Below, piece by piece: positions 34,673 to 42,907 of a stretch of 64,000 bases of DNA. The DNA comes from Sphingomicrobium sp. (GTDB taxonomy: Bacteria; Pseudomonadota; Alphaproteobacteria; Sphingomonadales; Sphingomonadaceae): contig DATCMI010000001.1 in NCBI GenBank assembly GCA_036563485.1, positions 1,985,501-2,049,500 on the forward strand, written 5' to 3'. Position 1 is the first letter of the stretch. Each line of letters begins with the position of its first letter. A program made the translations under genes and the position numbers. The notes beneath the pieces were generated by a model. The model saw nothing but the letters and a program-made list of their open reading frames with translations. It had not been told where the DNA came from and ran no database searches.

Positions 34673-35136
34673 GCGACGATGTCGAGCAAGTCGAAGGCGT
34701 CGAGGAGCCCGCCGACGGCGGCGTCGGCCACCTGAACCCCGTCTACTTCCGCGCGCTCGTCGCGGCCATCGAGGAGCAGGTCGCGCTTCGCAACGAGGTG
34801 AACCAGCGGATCCGCGACTTTCGCGCGGGTGCCAAGGATCGCGGCATCAACATGAAGGCGCTCTCGGAGCTGCTGAAGCGCCGGGCGATGGATTCGCGCA
34901 CCCGCGACGACTTCGACGAGAGCCTGGCGATTTACGAGGCTGTCGCGGGGCTGACCCCCGGCCTGATCGCCGGCGGCGAATTGCGCGCGCAGCCGCAGCG
35001 GGTGCTGACCGGCGCGACGGGAGCGAAGGGGCGGGCGCTTCAGGAAGCGCTCGCGTGGGCAGGATGTGGGGGGAGCGTGGCGCTTTCCGTGCCGTCCCCA
35101 GCCAACCAACCGGGGGACACTGTTGTCACAGAGTGA
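34669..35136 (+). CDS. GapR/DUF2312-like DNA-binding protein
   Basis: 155 residues. IEEQVALRNEVNQRIRDF and GINMKALSELLKRRAMDSRT follow the GapR pattern (long helix, then KAL...R). GapR binds overtwisted AT-rich DNA ahead of forks in Caulobacter; a phage copy next to primase and helicase suggests a replication or chromatin role. It has an acidic N-terminal extension and a Gly/Ala C-terminal tail. Start GTG 34669. Confidence 0.58.
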   Translation: MSDDVEQVEGVEEPADGGVGHLNPVYFRALVAAIEEQVALRNEVNQRIRDFRAGAKDRGINMKALSELLKRRAMDSRTRDDFDESLAIYEAVAGLTPGLIAGGELRAQPQRVLTGATGAKGRALQEALAWAGCGGSVALSVPSPANQPGDTVVTE

Positions 35137-36763
35137 AGTCATTGACGTGTCGCCGGCGGACCCGGCGCAGCTGGCGTGGAAGGAGCTCAGCGACCTCGGC
35201 AATGCCGAGCGGCTCGAGGCGCGATATCGCGGTCGCCTGGTCCATGTCGAAGGGCGGGGCTGGATGGCCTTTGCCGACACGCACTGGTCGGCCGAGATCG
35301 GTGAAGTGCTGGCGCACAAGGCCGCCCATTCGGTCGCACGCGCCATGCGCGAGGAGATCGCCGCGCTGGCCGAAGCGATCGCCGAGCGGCGGCTGCCCCC
35401 GAACCTGAACGAGGAGATCGCGAAGGAGCGGCTGCTCAACCTGCGCCGCTGGTCGGTGATGAGCGGCAACGCCAACAAGACGGGGGCGATGCTGAACCAG
35501 GCGTCGAACCTGATGTGCGCGCGGCGCGACGAATTCGACAGCGAGCCGCTGGCCATCAACTGCCGCAACTTCACGCTGCGCGCCGTCCAGGACCGGCAGG
35601 GCAAGTGGTCGATCCGCAAGGCGCCGCACGATCCGACTGACATGATCAGCCGCGTTGCCGATGTGGATTACGATCCGGACGCCACCTGTCCCTTGTGGGA
35701 GGAGCGGCTGACGGTCGTTCTGCCCGACCCGGAGGTGCGCAAGTTCTTCCGCCAGTGCGTCGGCTATGCGCTGACCGGGCTGACGCGCGAGCAGTGCATC
35801 TTCCTGCTGCAGGGGCGCGGCGGCGACGGCAAGTCGACGACGATGGACGAGCTGCGCGGGCTGATGGGCGGATATGCCGTCGCCTGCGACGTCCAGACCT
35901 TCATGGCCGGGGCGATGCGCAGCGGCGCGGACGCCTCGCCCGACCTGGCGCGATTGGCTGGCGACGTGCGCCTGGTGTCGACCGGGGAACCGCGGCGCGG
36001 CGGGCAGCTCGACGAAGCGAAGATCAAGTCGATCACCGGCGGGTCGCCGATCGCGGCGCGCGGGCTTCACGAAGATTTGTTCGAATATGTGCCCGGCTTC
36101 AAGCTGTTCCTGGAATGCAATGCCAAGCCGCGGATCAGCGGTGACGACGACGGCATCTGGCGGCGGATCGTCGTCATCATGTTCCCGCATCAATTTGGCG
36201 CTGGAAGCCGCTCGGGCTCGCCGCCGCACACCAACCCTGGCGATCCCGAGCGGGAAGAGGCTGCCCGGCGCTGGGATCGACCGGATAAAGCGATCAAGGA
36301 CAAGCTGGCGGCCGAGCGGCCCGGCATCCTCAACTGGGCGCTTGCCGGCATGCTGGAATGGCTCGAGGCCGGCGAGCTGGTGCCGCCCAAGGCGGTGGTC
36401 GAGGCGGTGGAGGACTACCGGCGTGGTGCCAACCCTTTTGGTGAGTGGATGGCAGAGCGGGTCGACACGTCGGATCCGAATTCGCTCATCCTCGCCGCTG
36501 ATCTGTACGCCGACTACAAAAAGTGGTGCGAAGACCAAGGGGTCGGCGATCGCGACGTGATGACGTCCACGGCGTTCGGTCGTTCGTTGGGTGATCGCCA
36601 AATCCTGAAGGGGCCGCGCGATGGCGCGGGTCGCGTCCGTCGAAGAGGGGCGCGGCTTCGCAACGGGCAAGATCCGCGCAGCAACGGGAATATCGATGTG
36701 GCAGGCGAGATGCTCGAGTCCCGCATCTCCCAACGCTTCGACGGCGATGAGGATGTCCCATGA
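35123..36763 (+). CDS. D5/P4-type replicative helicase-primase
   Basis: 546 residues. N-terminal D5-N-like region, then superfamily 3 helicase with Walker A GRGGDGKST (about 232-240), a Walker B region near ARLAGDVRLVSTGE, and sensor FLECNAKPRISG. The C-terminus (EWMAERVDTS to RRRGARL) is a module also found in the next gene and in the protein at 51516. TTG 35123 has CGGGGGAC 8 bases upstream and overlaps the previous stop; GTG 35147 is another option. Confidence 0.85.
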   Translation: MSQSEVIDVSPADPAQLAWKELSDLGNAERLEARYRGRLVHVEGRGWMAFADTHWSAEIGEVLAHKAAHSVARAMREEIAALAEAIAERRLPPNLNEEIAKERLLNLRRWSVMSGNANKTGAMLNQASNLMCARRDEFDSEPLAINCRNFTLRAVQDRQGKWSIRKAPHDPTDMISRVADVDYDPDATCPLWEERLTVVLPDPEVRKFFRQCVGYALTGLTREQCIFLLQGRGGDGKSTTMDELRGLMGGYAVACDVQTFMAGAMRSGADASPDLARLAGDVRLVSTGEPRRGGQLDEAKIKSITGGSPIAARGLHEDLFEYVPGFKLFLECNAKPRISGDDDGIWRRIVVIMFPHQFGAGSRSGSPPHTNPGDPEREEAARRWDRPDKAIKDKLAAERPGILNWALAGMLEWLEAGELVPPKAVVEAVEDYRRGANPFGEWMAERVDTSDPNSLILAADLYADYKKWCEDQGVGDRDVMTSTAFGRSLGDRQILKGPRDGAGRVRRRGARLRNGQDPRSNGNIDVAGEMLESRISQRFDGDEDVP

Positions 36764-37419
36764 GAAAAGGCCGAGTTTACTTTGTCGGCGCACCCGGCGG
36801 TGAAATTAAGATCGGCTATTCTGTCGATCTGCGCCGGCGGCGCAATGAGCTCCAAGTCGGCTCATCCAAGAAAGTGCAAGTTCTAGCCAGCGTTCCGGGC
36901 GGCAGAGAGGAAGAAGCAGCGATGCACCTCCGCTTCCGGCATCTTCATCTGCGAGGAGACTGGTTCGAGCCTGGGCCCGATTTGCTGGCTTACATCTGGC
37001 AAGTGGCTGGGTGGTCTGCCGCTCCAAGCAGACGGGAAGCGGCGTCGATCGATCGCTCCGTGTACGACTTTCGTGAATGGTCAAAGCAGCGAATTGCTGC
37101 CTCCGCACCCGAAAACTGGGTTCAGTCCAGCTTGCTGTGGCGTGATTACCTGACCTGGTGCGATCTGATGGGAATAGCTCCGCGATTTCGCCTGACGCGT
37201 ACGGGTTTCGGGCGACAGCTTGGTGCGATGGGCTATTTCCCTCGCAAGGATGGCAGAGGGAACATTCGCCGTCACGGCCTAAGTTTCCGTTTGGACGAAC
37301 AGTATCTGAACAGTTCGGCCAAACCATTCGTGCTTTCTGAAGACGACGGTTGCTTATCCACAGAGCGTTTCGTGACGCCACTCCAGAAGTATGAATTTGG
37401 GCCTCTTGGCGCGGGCTGA
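36760..37419 (+). CDS. T5orf172 (GIY-YIG-like) protein with D5-type C-terminal module
   Basis: 219 residues. Residues 4-80 match the T5orf172/MUG113 pattern: VYFVGAPGGEIKIGYS, RRRRNELQV, REEEAAMHLRFRHLHLRGDWFE. Residues about 100-190 (FREWSKQRI, YLTWCDLMGI, TGFGRQLGAMGYF, IRRHGLSFR) match the end of the helicase just upstream. Its 3' part holds two GAACAG iterons and a DnaA box. ATGA overlap with the helicase. Confidence 0.75.
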   Translation: MRKGRVYFVGAPGGEIKIGYSVDLRRRRNELQVGSSKKVQVLASVPGGREEEAAMHLRFRHLHLRGDWFEPGPDLLAYIWQVAGWSAAPSRREAASIDRSVYDFREWSKQRIAASAPENWVQSSLLWRDYLTWCDLMGIAPRFRLTRTGFGRQLGAMGYFPRKDGRGNIRRHGLSFRLDEQYLNSSAKPFVLSEDDGCLSTERFVTPLQKYEFGPLGAG

Positions 37420-37567
37420 TCTGTTCGTCTGTTCAGAAACGGTTCGTGCCAGATCGTGGCGGAAAACAGCCAAAGCCGAACGGTTCGAACAGATTGAACA
37501 GTTGGCTTCGTGTTGCCCTCATGTGCGCGCCCACATGTGCGAAAAATAGGCGACCGTCAGTCTGTTC
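37297..37567. repeat. GAACAG iteron cluster with DnaA box (candidate phage origin)
   Basis: GAACAG or CTGTTC occurs at 37297, 37308, 37421, 37429, 37487, 37496 and 37562, with one pair 11 bp apart. A perfect DnaA box TTATCCACA lies at 37354-37362. The 172-bp gap 37420-37591 has no gene and also holds a repeated ATGTGCG. Position just after the replication genes fits an origin; a late-promoter control region is the alternative. Confidence 0.45.
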
Positions 37568-37591
37568 GTATTTGAAATTGAGGATCGAAGA

Positions 37592-38080
37592 ATGTTGAAG
37601 TGGCAGGAAGTCGAAGAGGAGCTGGTCCAGGCGGTGCGGTTCTACTGGCGATCCGGCCAGCGGGCCGCGGCGGCGCCGAACGGGCGGCCCGGCGGCTTCG
37701 CCACCGATGCGCCCTGGCAGCTGATGACTCGCGAGGGCCGCGCCGACGGCGCCGCGCTCCAGGTGTGGCAGCAGGAGCGCGAGGCCGAGGCGGTTCGCGA
37801 GATGCGCAACCGCCCGCAGGACCTGCCGCTGACCGCCGAGCAGGTGACGTGGATGGAAGGGCGGCTGAGCTGGCTGCTGCTGGTCGGCGACGCGGACCGC
37901 AAGCTGGTCGAGCTGGCGGTGAAGGCGAAGGCCGGGGGTGCGGGGCGCGTCGACTGGGCGCGGATCCGGGCCAAGCTGCCGATCGAGATCGGGCGCGTGG
38001 GGCTGTACCGGCGCTATGTGCGGGCGCTGCAGGGCGTCGCGAAGGCACTGGATCGCTCGCAATGTGCGTGGGCGGCCTGA
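37592..38080 (+). CDS. DUF6362-like phage protein
   Basis: 162 residues. Starts MLKWQEVEEELVQAVRFYWR and has WMEGRLSWLLLVGDADRKLVEL, a pattern I associate with DUF6362-type proteins near packaging genes in alphaproteobacterial phages. A helical, possibly DNA-binding protein (VGLYRRYVRALQGVA). Function unknown. Confidence 0.55.
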   Translation: MLKWQEVEEELVQAVRFYWRSGQRAAAAPNGRPGGFATDAPWQLMTREGRADGAALQVWQQEREAEAVREMRNRPQDLPLTAEQVTWMEGRLSWLLLVGDADRKLVELAVKAKAGGAGRVDWARIRAKLPIEIGRVGLYRRYVRALQGVAKALDRSQCAWAA

Positions 38081-38338
38081 AGAATGGCCGATTTCCGCCA
38101 TGCAAGGTCGTCAAGGTGCAAGATTGCGAAGAGCGAAAATATAGGCTGTTCACCTTGCACCCCCGAAAGTGGCACCAAGTCGATAGGCTTGGCGAAGCTG
38201 TGAGCCGATGATGTCGGCGACCCCTTCGGCTGAGCGGCGGTGCCTAGCATCGCGACGCCGGGCGGAGCTGCCAGGCATGCGGGACGGGCTGCCCTCCACA
38301 TCCGGAAGGCCCGTCCCGCTTTACATTCGGGTGATGCA
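38081..38338 (+). other. Gene-free stretch with inverted repeats
   Basis: 258 bp. Holds an 11-bp inverted repeat GCGGGACGGGC (38279-38289) with its complement at 38309-38319, 19-base loop, followed by TTTACATT: a possible weak terminator before the packaging genes. An 8-bp repeat GGTGCAAG/CTTGCACC lies near 38115 and 38154. No convincing coding frame was seen. Confidence 0.45.
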
Positions 38339-38668
38339 ATGGCGAGGCTGAGCGCTCCGCCGTCGCGGCTAACCGCGCAGCCGTTGCGGTTGCGGCAGCC
38401 GCCGAAGAGTGCGGAGCCTTTCTATTCCTCGGCCGAGTGGCGGCGATTGGTCGCAAGGCGGAAGTTGGATCGCGATTACTTCGAAGCGCTGAGCCGGGCG
38501 AAGTCGGGCGAGCGGTTGATCCTCGACCATGTGCGCGAGCGCAAGGATGGCGGGGCCGACCTCGACCCGGCGAACACCGAGTGGCTCACGTTCAGCGAGC
38601 ACCAAGCGAAGACGGCGAAGGCGAAGGCTCGGCGCGCGCGTGGCCAGGGGGGCGGGTCAAAAGTTTAG
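38339..38668 (+). CDS. HNH endonuclease
   Basis: 109 residues. HNH core: RLILDHVRERKDGG (His with Asp), DPANTEWLTFSEHQAKT (Asn and His). Such HNH enzymes next to terminase assist DNA packaging in HK97-type phages. Start MARLSAPPSRL at 38339, preceding the terminase genes. Confidence 0.82.
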   Translation: MARLSAPPSRLTAQPLRLRQPPKSAEPFYSSAEWRRLVARRKLDRDYFEALSRAKSGERLILDHVRERKDGGADLDPANTEWLTFSEHQAKTAKAKARRARGQGGGSKV

Positions 38669-38718
38669 AACCGTGGGCTTCCCTGCACCGCCGCCCCTCT
38701 CACGCGGAGATTTTTTTC

Positions 38719-39189
38719 GTGGCTGACGGAAATTCGGTGCTGGACCTGTTCGGCGACCCCGTCGAGGAATGCGCCAGAGGCCGCGGGAGGCCCGAACACA
38801 AATGGACCCTTCGAAACTCGAACAAGGTCCTGCTGCTGTTCGCTGCGCGCCGCAGCAAGGCTGACGCCGCCGCGGCGATCGGGGTCTCGGTCCGCACGTT
38901 GGAGAAGCATTATTTTCGCGAGCTGTCGCACCGCCACACGGCGGCGCTGCGGTTCGAGGCCGAGCAGCTGGACCGGCTCAACGAGCAGGCGAAGGCCGGC
39001 AACGTCGGCGCCGAGAAGGAATTGCGAAAGATGCTCGAGCGGTCGGTGCTCGAGCAGCTGCCAAAAAGCATGAAGCCGGCCAAGCCGGAAAAGGTCGGCA
39101 AGAAGCAGCAGCGCAAGATCGACGCGGCCGAACCGCCGAAGTCGAGCTGGGGAGAGCTCCTGGAGGGAAGCGCTGCCGGCAGCGCGTGA
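38719..39189 (+). CDS. Terminase small subunit
   Basis: 156 residues. Helix-turn-helix region KADAAAAIGVSVRTLEKHYF for DNA recognition and a basic helical C-terminal half (LNEQAKAGNVGAEKELRKMLE). GTG 38719 with GGAG 9 bases upstream. Called from the HTH plus its position before the large subunit. Confidence 0.72.
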   Translation: MADGNSVLDLFGDPVEECARGRGRPEHKWTLRNSNKVLLLFAARRSKADAAAAIGVSVRTLEKHYFRELSHRHTAALRFEAEQLDRLNEQAKAGNVGAEKELRKMLERSVLEQLPKSMKPAKPEKVGKKQQRKIDAAEPPKSSWGELLEGSAAGSA

Positions 39190-40918
39190 CGGTTGGGACT
39201 TCGCCTGTCCCGACTGGAAGCAAAGGCTGGAGCGTGGCGACAGCCTGGTCCCCGAGCTGCCGCTTGACGAGAAGGAAGCGGCGCGAGCGATCGCGATTTT
39301 CAACCGGCTGCGGTTGCCGGACGTGCCGGGAAACCCGGCGCTGGCGGATTCAGGCGGTGAATGGGTGCGCGACCTGGTCGCGCCGCTGTTCGGGTCGATC
39401 GACGCCGACGGGGTTCGCCATGTCGGCGAGTTCCTGACGCTGGTCCCGAAGAAGAATATCAAGACGACCGGCGGCGCCGGCATCATGCTGACCGCGCTTC
39501 TGGCCGAGGATCCGAAGCTCAGCCGCAACCAGCAGTTCCACCTCTACGGACCGACGCAGCCAATCGCCGAGCTCGCCTTCTGGCAGGCCGTGGGCATGAT
39601 CCGTGCCGACCCGGAAGGCTATCTGCAGAAGCGGTTTCACATCCGCGAGCATTTGAAGTCGATCAAGGATCTGGCGACCGACAACGAGCTAAAGGTCAAG
39701 ACGTTCGACATGAAGGTGTCGACGGGAACGATCCCGAAGGGCGTGCTGGTCGACGAGCTGCACATCCTCGGCTCGATGCACTACGCCCAGCGGGTGATCG
39801 GCCAGATACGCGGCGGGCTGATCACGCGCAGAGATTCGTTCCTGGGCTTCATCACGACGCAATCGGACGAGCCGCCCGCCGGTGCGTTCCGGGCCGAACT
39901 GATGATGGCGCGGGCGATCCGAGACGGGCGAATGACCGGCAAGGGCGCGCGCATGCTGCCCCTGCTGTACGAATTTCCGGAGGAGGTTCAGACCGGTGAC
40001 GTTTGGCGCGAGCCGCGCATCTGGCACCAGGTCAATCCGAACCTGAACTTCTCGGTGACGCTCGACCGGCTCGAAGCCGATTGGGAGCAGGCGCAGGAAA
40101 AAGGCGAGGAGGAGGTGCGGCGCTGGGCGTCGCAGCACCTCAATGTCGAAGTCGGCCTGGCGCTGCACAGCCAGCGCTGGCGCGGCGCCGATCATTGGCA
40201 GGCGGCGGCCGAGCCGAAGACCTGCGGCACGCTGAAGCAACTGCTCGAGCGGTGCGAGGTCGTGGTGGTGTGCGCCGATGGCGGCGGCCTTGACGACCTG
40301 TTCGGCCTATGCGCCGGCGGCCGCGAAAAGGGCAGCAAGCGCTGGCTGTACTGGCAGCACGCCTGGGCGCTTCGTGATGTGCTGGAGCTGCGCAAGGAAA
40401 TCGCGCCGAAGCTGCTGCGGTTCGAGAAGGACGGCGACCTGACCTTGGTCGACAGTGCCGCCGAGATCATCGCCGGCGTGGTCCGGATCGTCGAGCAGGT
40501 GAAGGCGTCCGGGCTGATGCCAGCGAAGGCGGCCGTCGGGGTCGACCCGTTCGGGATCGGCGCGATCGTCGAGGCGCTGGAGGATATCGGCCTGGAGGTC
40601 GGCGAGCCAAATTACCAGGTCGTCCCGGTCGGCCAGGGCAGCAAGCTGAGCTCGGCCGTGTGGAGCATGGAATGGAAGCTGCGCGACGGGATGCTGGCGC
40701 ATTCCGGGTCGCCGCTGATGAACTGGTGCGTCGGGAACGCGAAAGCCGAGCAGAGGGGTGACGCCGTGCTGATCACCAAGGAAGCTGCCGGCAAGGCGAA
40801 GATCGACCCGCTGATCGCGACCTTCATGGTCACCAAGCTGCTGGAGGCGAACCCGGAGGCCGGAGACGGGGTAGTCAGCGACGAGCAATGGATCGCCAGC
40901 ATGAGAAGTGCGGCGTGA
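39173..40918 (+). CDS. Terminase large subunit, probable CTG start
   Basis: Packaging ATPase/nuclease, 581 residues if begun at CTG 39173. FLTLVPKKNIKTTGGAG is the Walker A region, GVLVDELHI Walker B, and VCADGGGLDDLFG with VGVDPFGIGA supply nuclease acidic residues. The frame is open to 39074 but has no ATG, GTG or TTG until TTG 39314, which would drop the conserved DGWDFACPDWKQRL to RLRLPDVPG segment. CTG 39173 has GGAGGG 5 bases before it. Overlaps the small subunit by 17 bases. Confidence 0.88.
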   Translation: MPAARDGWDFACPDWKQRLERGDSLVPELPLDEKEAARAIAIFNRLRLPDVPGNPALADSGGEWVRDLVAPLFGSIDADGVRHVGEFLTLVPKKNIKTTGGAGIMLTALLAEDPKLSRNQQFHLYGPTQPIAELAFWQAVGMIRADPEGYLQKRFHIREHLKSIKDLATDNELKVKTFDMKVSTGTIPKGVLVDELHILGSMHYAQRVIGQIRGGLITRRDSFLGFITTQSDEPPAGAFRAELMMARAIRDGRMTGKGARMLPLLYEFPEEVQTGDVWREPRIWHQVNPNLNFSVTLDRLEADWEQAQEKGEEEVRRWASQHLNVEVGLALHSQRWRGADHWQAAAEPKTCGTLKQLLERCEVVVVCADGGGLDDLFGLCAGGREKGSKRWLYWQHAWALRDVLELRKEIAPKLLRFEKDGDLTLVDSAAEIIAGVVRIVEQVKASGLMPAKAAVGVDPFGIGAIVEALEDIGLEVGEPNYQVVPVGQGSKLSSAVWSMEWKLRDGMLAHSGSPLMNWCVGNAKAEQRGDAVLITKEAAGKAKIDPLIATFMVTKLLEANPEAGDGVVSDEQWIASMRSAA

Positions 40919-42186
40919 GCAGCACAGCGGACAAGGGCTGGTTGCAGTCCTTGTGGGACAAAGTGAAGCGCGAATGGACGCTGGACGGCGGTCGATCGGG
41001 CGGTAGCGACCGGGACAATTTCGTCACCAATCGCGTCACGGTCGCTGACTATGACGACGCTGCGGCGTACGGGTCCGTCGCCGCAGTTGGACTTACGGCA
41101 ACCTGGGCGTGCGTGACCCTCATCGCCGGCACAATCGCTTCGCTGCCGCTGTTTGTTTACCGAACCGACGCCAAGGGGACGAGAACGGTTGCTCGCGACC
41201 ACTCGCTCTTCGCCCTGCTGCGCGGAAGTCCGAACGCGGACCAGTCGGCGGTCGAATTCTGGGATTTCATGTCGGCTTCCGTCGAGCTGGCGGGGAACGG
41301 ATATGCCCCAATCGATCGGAGCGGCGACCGGATTGTCGCTCTGTCGCCAATCAATCCCGACGGCGTTCGAATTGAGCGGCGCGAGATGGGCCGGCTTTGG
41401 TATCGCTGGTCGGAGGACGGACGGGTTCGCGAGGTTCCGCAGGAGCAGATGCTGCACCTGCGCGGTCCAGGCGGTGGCCCGCTCGGCGGCGCCTCTCCGT
41501 TGGCCAAGTGCCGGCAGGCGTTCAATGCGGCGCTAAGCGCGCAGCATGCCGCAGCGGCGACCTTCAGGAATGGCGTGCGGCCTTCCGGTGTCCTGACGCA
41601 GGAGGCCCGCTTCTCATCGGCCGAGATCCGGGCCGAAGCCGAGGCATTGATCCAGGAGAAGTTCGTCGGATCGATGAACGCGGGGCGGCCGATGCTGCTC
41701 GATGGTGGGCTGAAGTGGGAGCAGCTGTCGATCAACCCGGAGGATGCTCAACTCCTCGAGACGCGGCGCTTTTCGGTGGAGGAGGTCTGCCGCATCTTCG
41801 GCGTGCCGCCACACATGATCGGCCACAACGAGAAGTCCACGAGCTGGGGCAGCGGTCTCGAGCAGCAAACGATAGGCTTCGTCATCTACACGCTGCGGCG
41901 TCGACTGAAGCGGATCGAGGCGGCGCTCGAAAAGCAACTGCTGACGCCCGCAGAGCGAGCTGCAGGCATGACCATCGAGTTCAACCTCGAAGGCTTGCTC
42001 CGCGGCGACAGCAAGGGTCGCGCGGAATTCTACCGCACAATGACCGGCATCGGCGCGATGACGATCAACGAGGTGCGGGCGAAGGAAAACCTTCCGCCGG
42101 TCACCGGCGGCGATGTCCCGCGCCTGCAGATGCAGAACGTGCCGATCAGTGCGGCCGACCAGAACGCCCTCGGCGAGGAAGAGTGA
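40915..42186 (+). CDS. HK97-family portal protein
   Basis: 423 residues forming the dodecameric DNA entry ring. GLTATWACVTLIAGTIASLPL, ELAGNGYAPI and VCRIFGVPPHMIGH are diagnostic. GTG 40915 overlaps the terminase stop as GTGA with GAGAAG upstream; ATG 40888 is an alternative. Confidence 0.92.
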   Translation: MSSTADKGWLQSLWDKVKREWTLDGGRSGGSDRDNFVTNRVTVADYDDAAAYGSVAAVGLTATWACVTLIAGTIASLPLFVYRTDAKGTRTVARDHSLFALLRGSPNADQSAVEFWDFMSASVELAGNGYAPIDRSGDRIVALSPINPDGVRIERREMGRLWYRWSEDGRVREVPQEQMLHLRGPGGGPLGGASPLAKCRQAFNAALSAQHAAAATFRNGVRPSGVLTQEARFSSAEIRAEAEALIQEKFVGSMNAGRPMLLDGGLKWEQLSINPEDAQLLETRRFSVEEVCRIFGVPPHMIGHNEKSTSWGSGLEQQTIGFVIYTLRRRLKRIEAALEKQLLTPAERAAGMTIEFNLEGLLRGDSKGRAEFYRTMTGIGAMTINEVRAKENLPPVTGGDVPRLQMQNVPISAADQNALGEEE

Positions 42187-42188
42187 CC

Positions 42189-42860
42189 ATGCTCCTGACG
42201 AAGAACAGCGCGGCACCGCTCGAGATCAAGGCCGTCGGCGATGCCGGCGAGATCGAGGGCTATGGTTCCATCTTCGGCAACGTCGACAGCTACGGCGAAG
42301 TCGTGATGCCAGGCGCCTTCACGGCGAGCCTTAAAGCGGCGGCGCGGGCAAATCGCACGGTGAAGATGCTGTGGCAGCACTATCCCGATCAGCCGATCGG
42401 CGTCTGGCACTCGCTCGAAGAGGATTCGAAGGGGCTCTATGTCAAAGGGCGGCTTCTGGTGGATGCCAGCGCCCAAGCGCGCGAGACACACGCACTGCTC
42501 AAGGACGGTGCGCTCGAGGGCCTGTCGATCGGATACCGCCTCGAGAAGTATCAGGAAGACCCGGACCGCCAAGGCGTGATCCAGCTGATGAAGCTGGACC
42601 TGCGCGAGGTCAGCGTGGTCACCTTCGCGGCCAACGAGAAGGCGCGCGTCGAAGCGGTCAAGCACGTCCTTGCCGCCGGCGGCGTGCCGACGGTGAGAGA
42701 ATTCGAGGAGCTCCTGCGGGAGGCAGGCTTCTCCAAGTCCCTGGCGACGGCAATCGCCACCAGGGCAGCGCCATGCCTGCGGGGGGATCCCGACGGTGAG
42801 GCGAGCGCAGCTGTGAAGTTCCTCAAAAGGCTCCACGCGGGGCTCGGAATCTCCGGCTGA
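42189..42860 (+). CDS. HK97-family prohead protease
   Basis: 223 residues, serine maturation protease of the capsid. EIEGYGSIFGNVDSYGEVV, MLWQHYPDQPIGVW (catalytic His) and LEGLSIGYR (catalytic Ser) are the family signatures. Directly between portal and capsid. Confidence 0.92.
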   Translation: MLLTKNSAAPLEIKAVGDAGEIEGYGSIFGNVDSYGEVVMPGAFTASLKAAARANRTVKMLWQHYPDQPIGVWHSLEEDSKGLYVKGRLLVDASAQARETHALLKDGALEGLSIGYRLEKYQEDPDRQGVIQLMKLDLREVSVVTFAANEKARVEAVKHVLAAGGVPTVREFEELLREAGFSKSLATAIATRAAPCLRGDPDGEASAAVKFLKRLHAGLGISG

Positions 42861-42907
42861 TCTCGGCGCCGCGGTGGTCGCGGCGTGTCTCTTCGAAAGG
42901 ACTGAAC

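Noticed and set aside
38115-38161. 8-bp inverted repeat as a terminator
   Set aside because: Long loop and no T-run.
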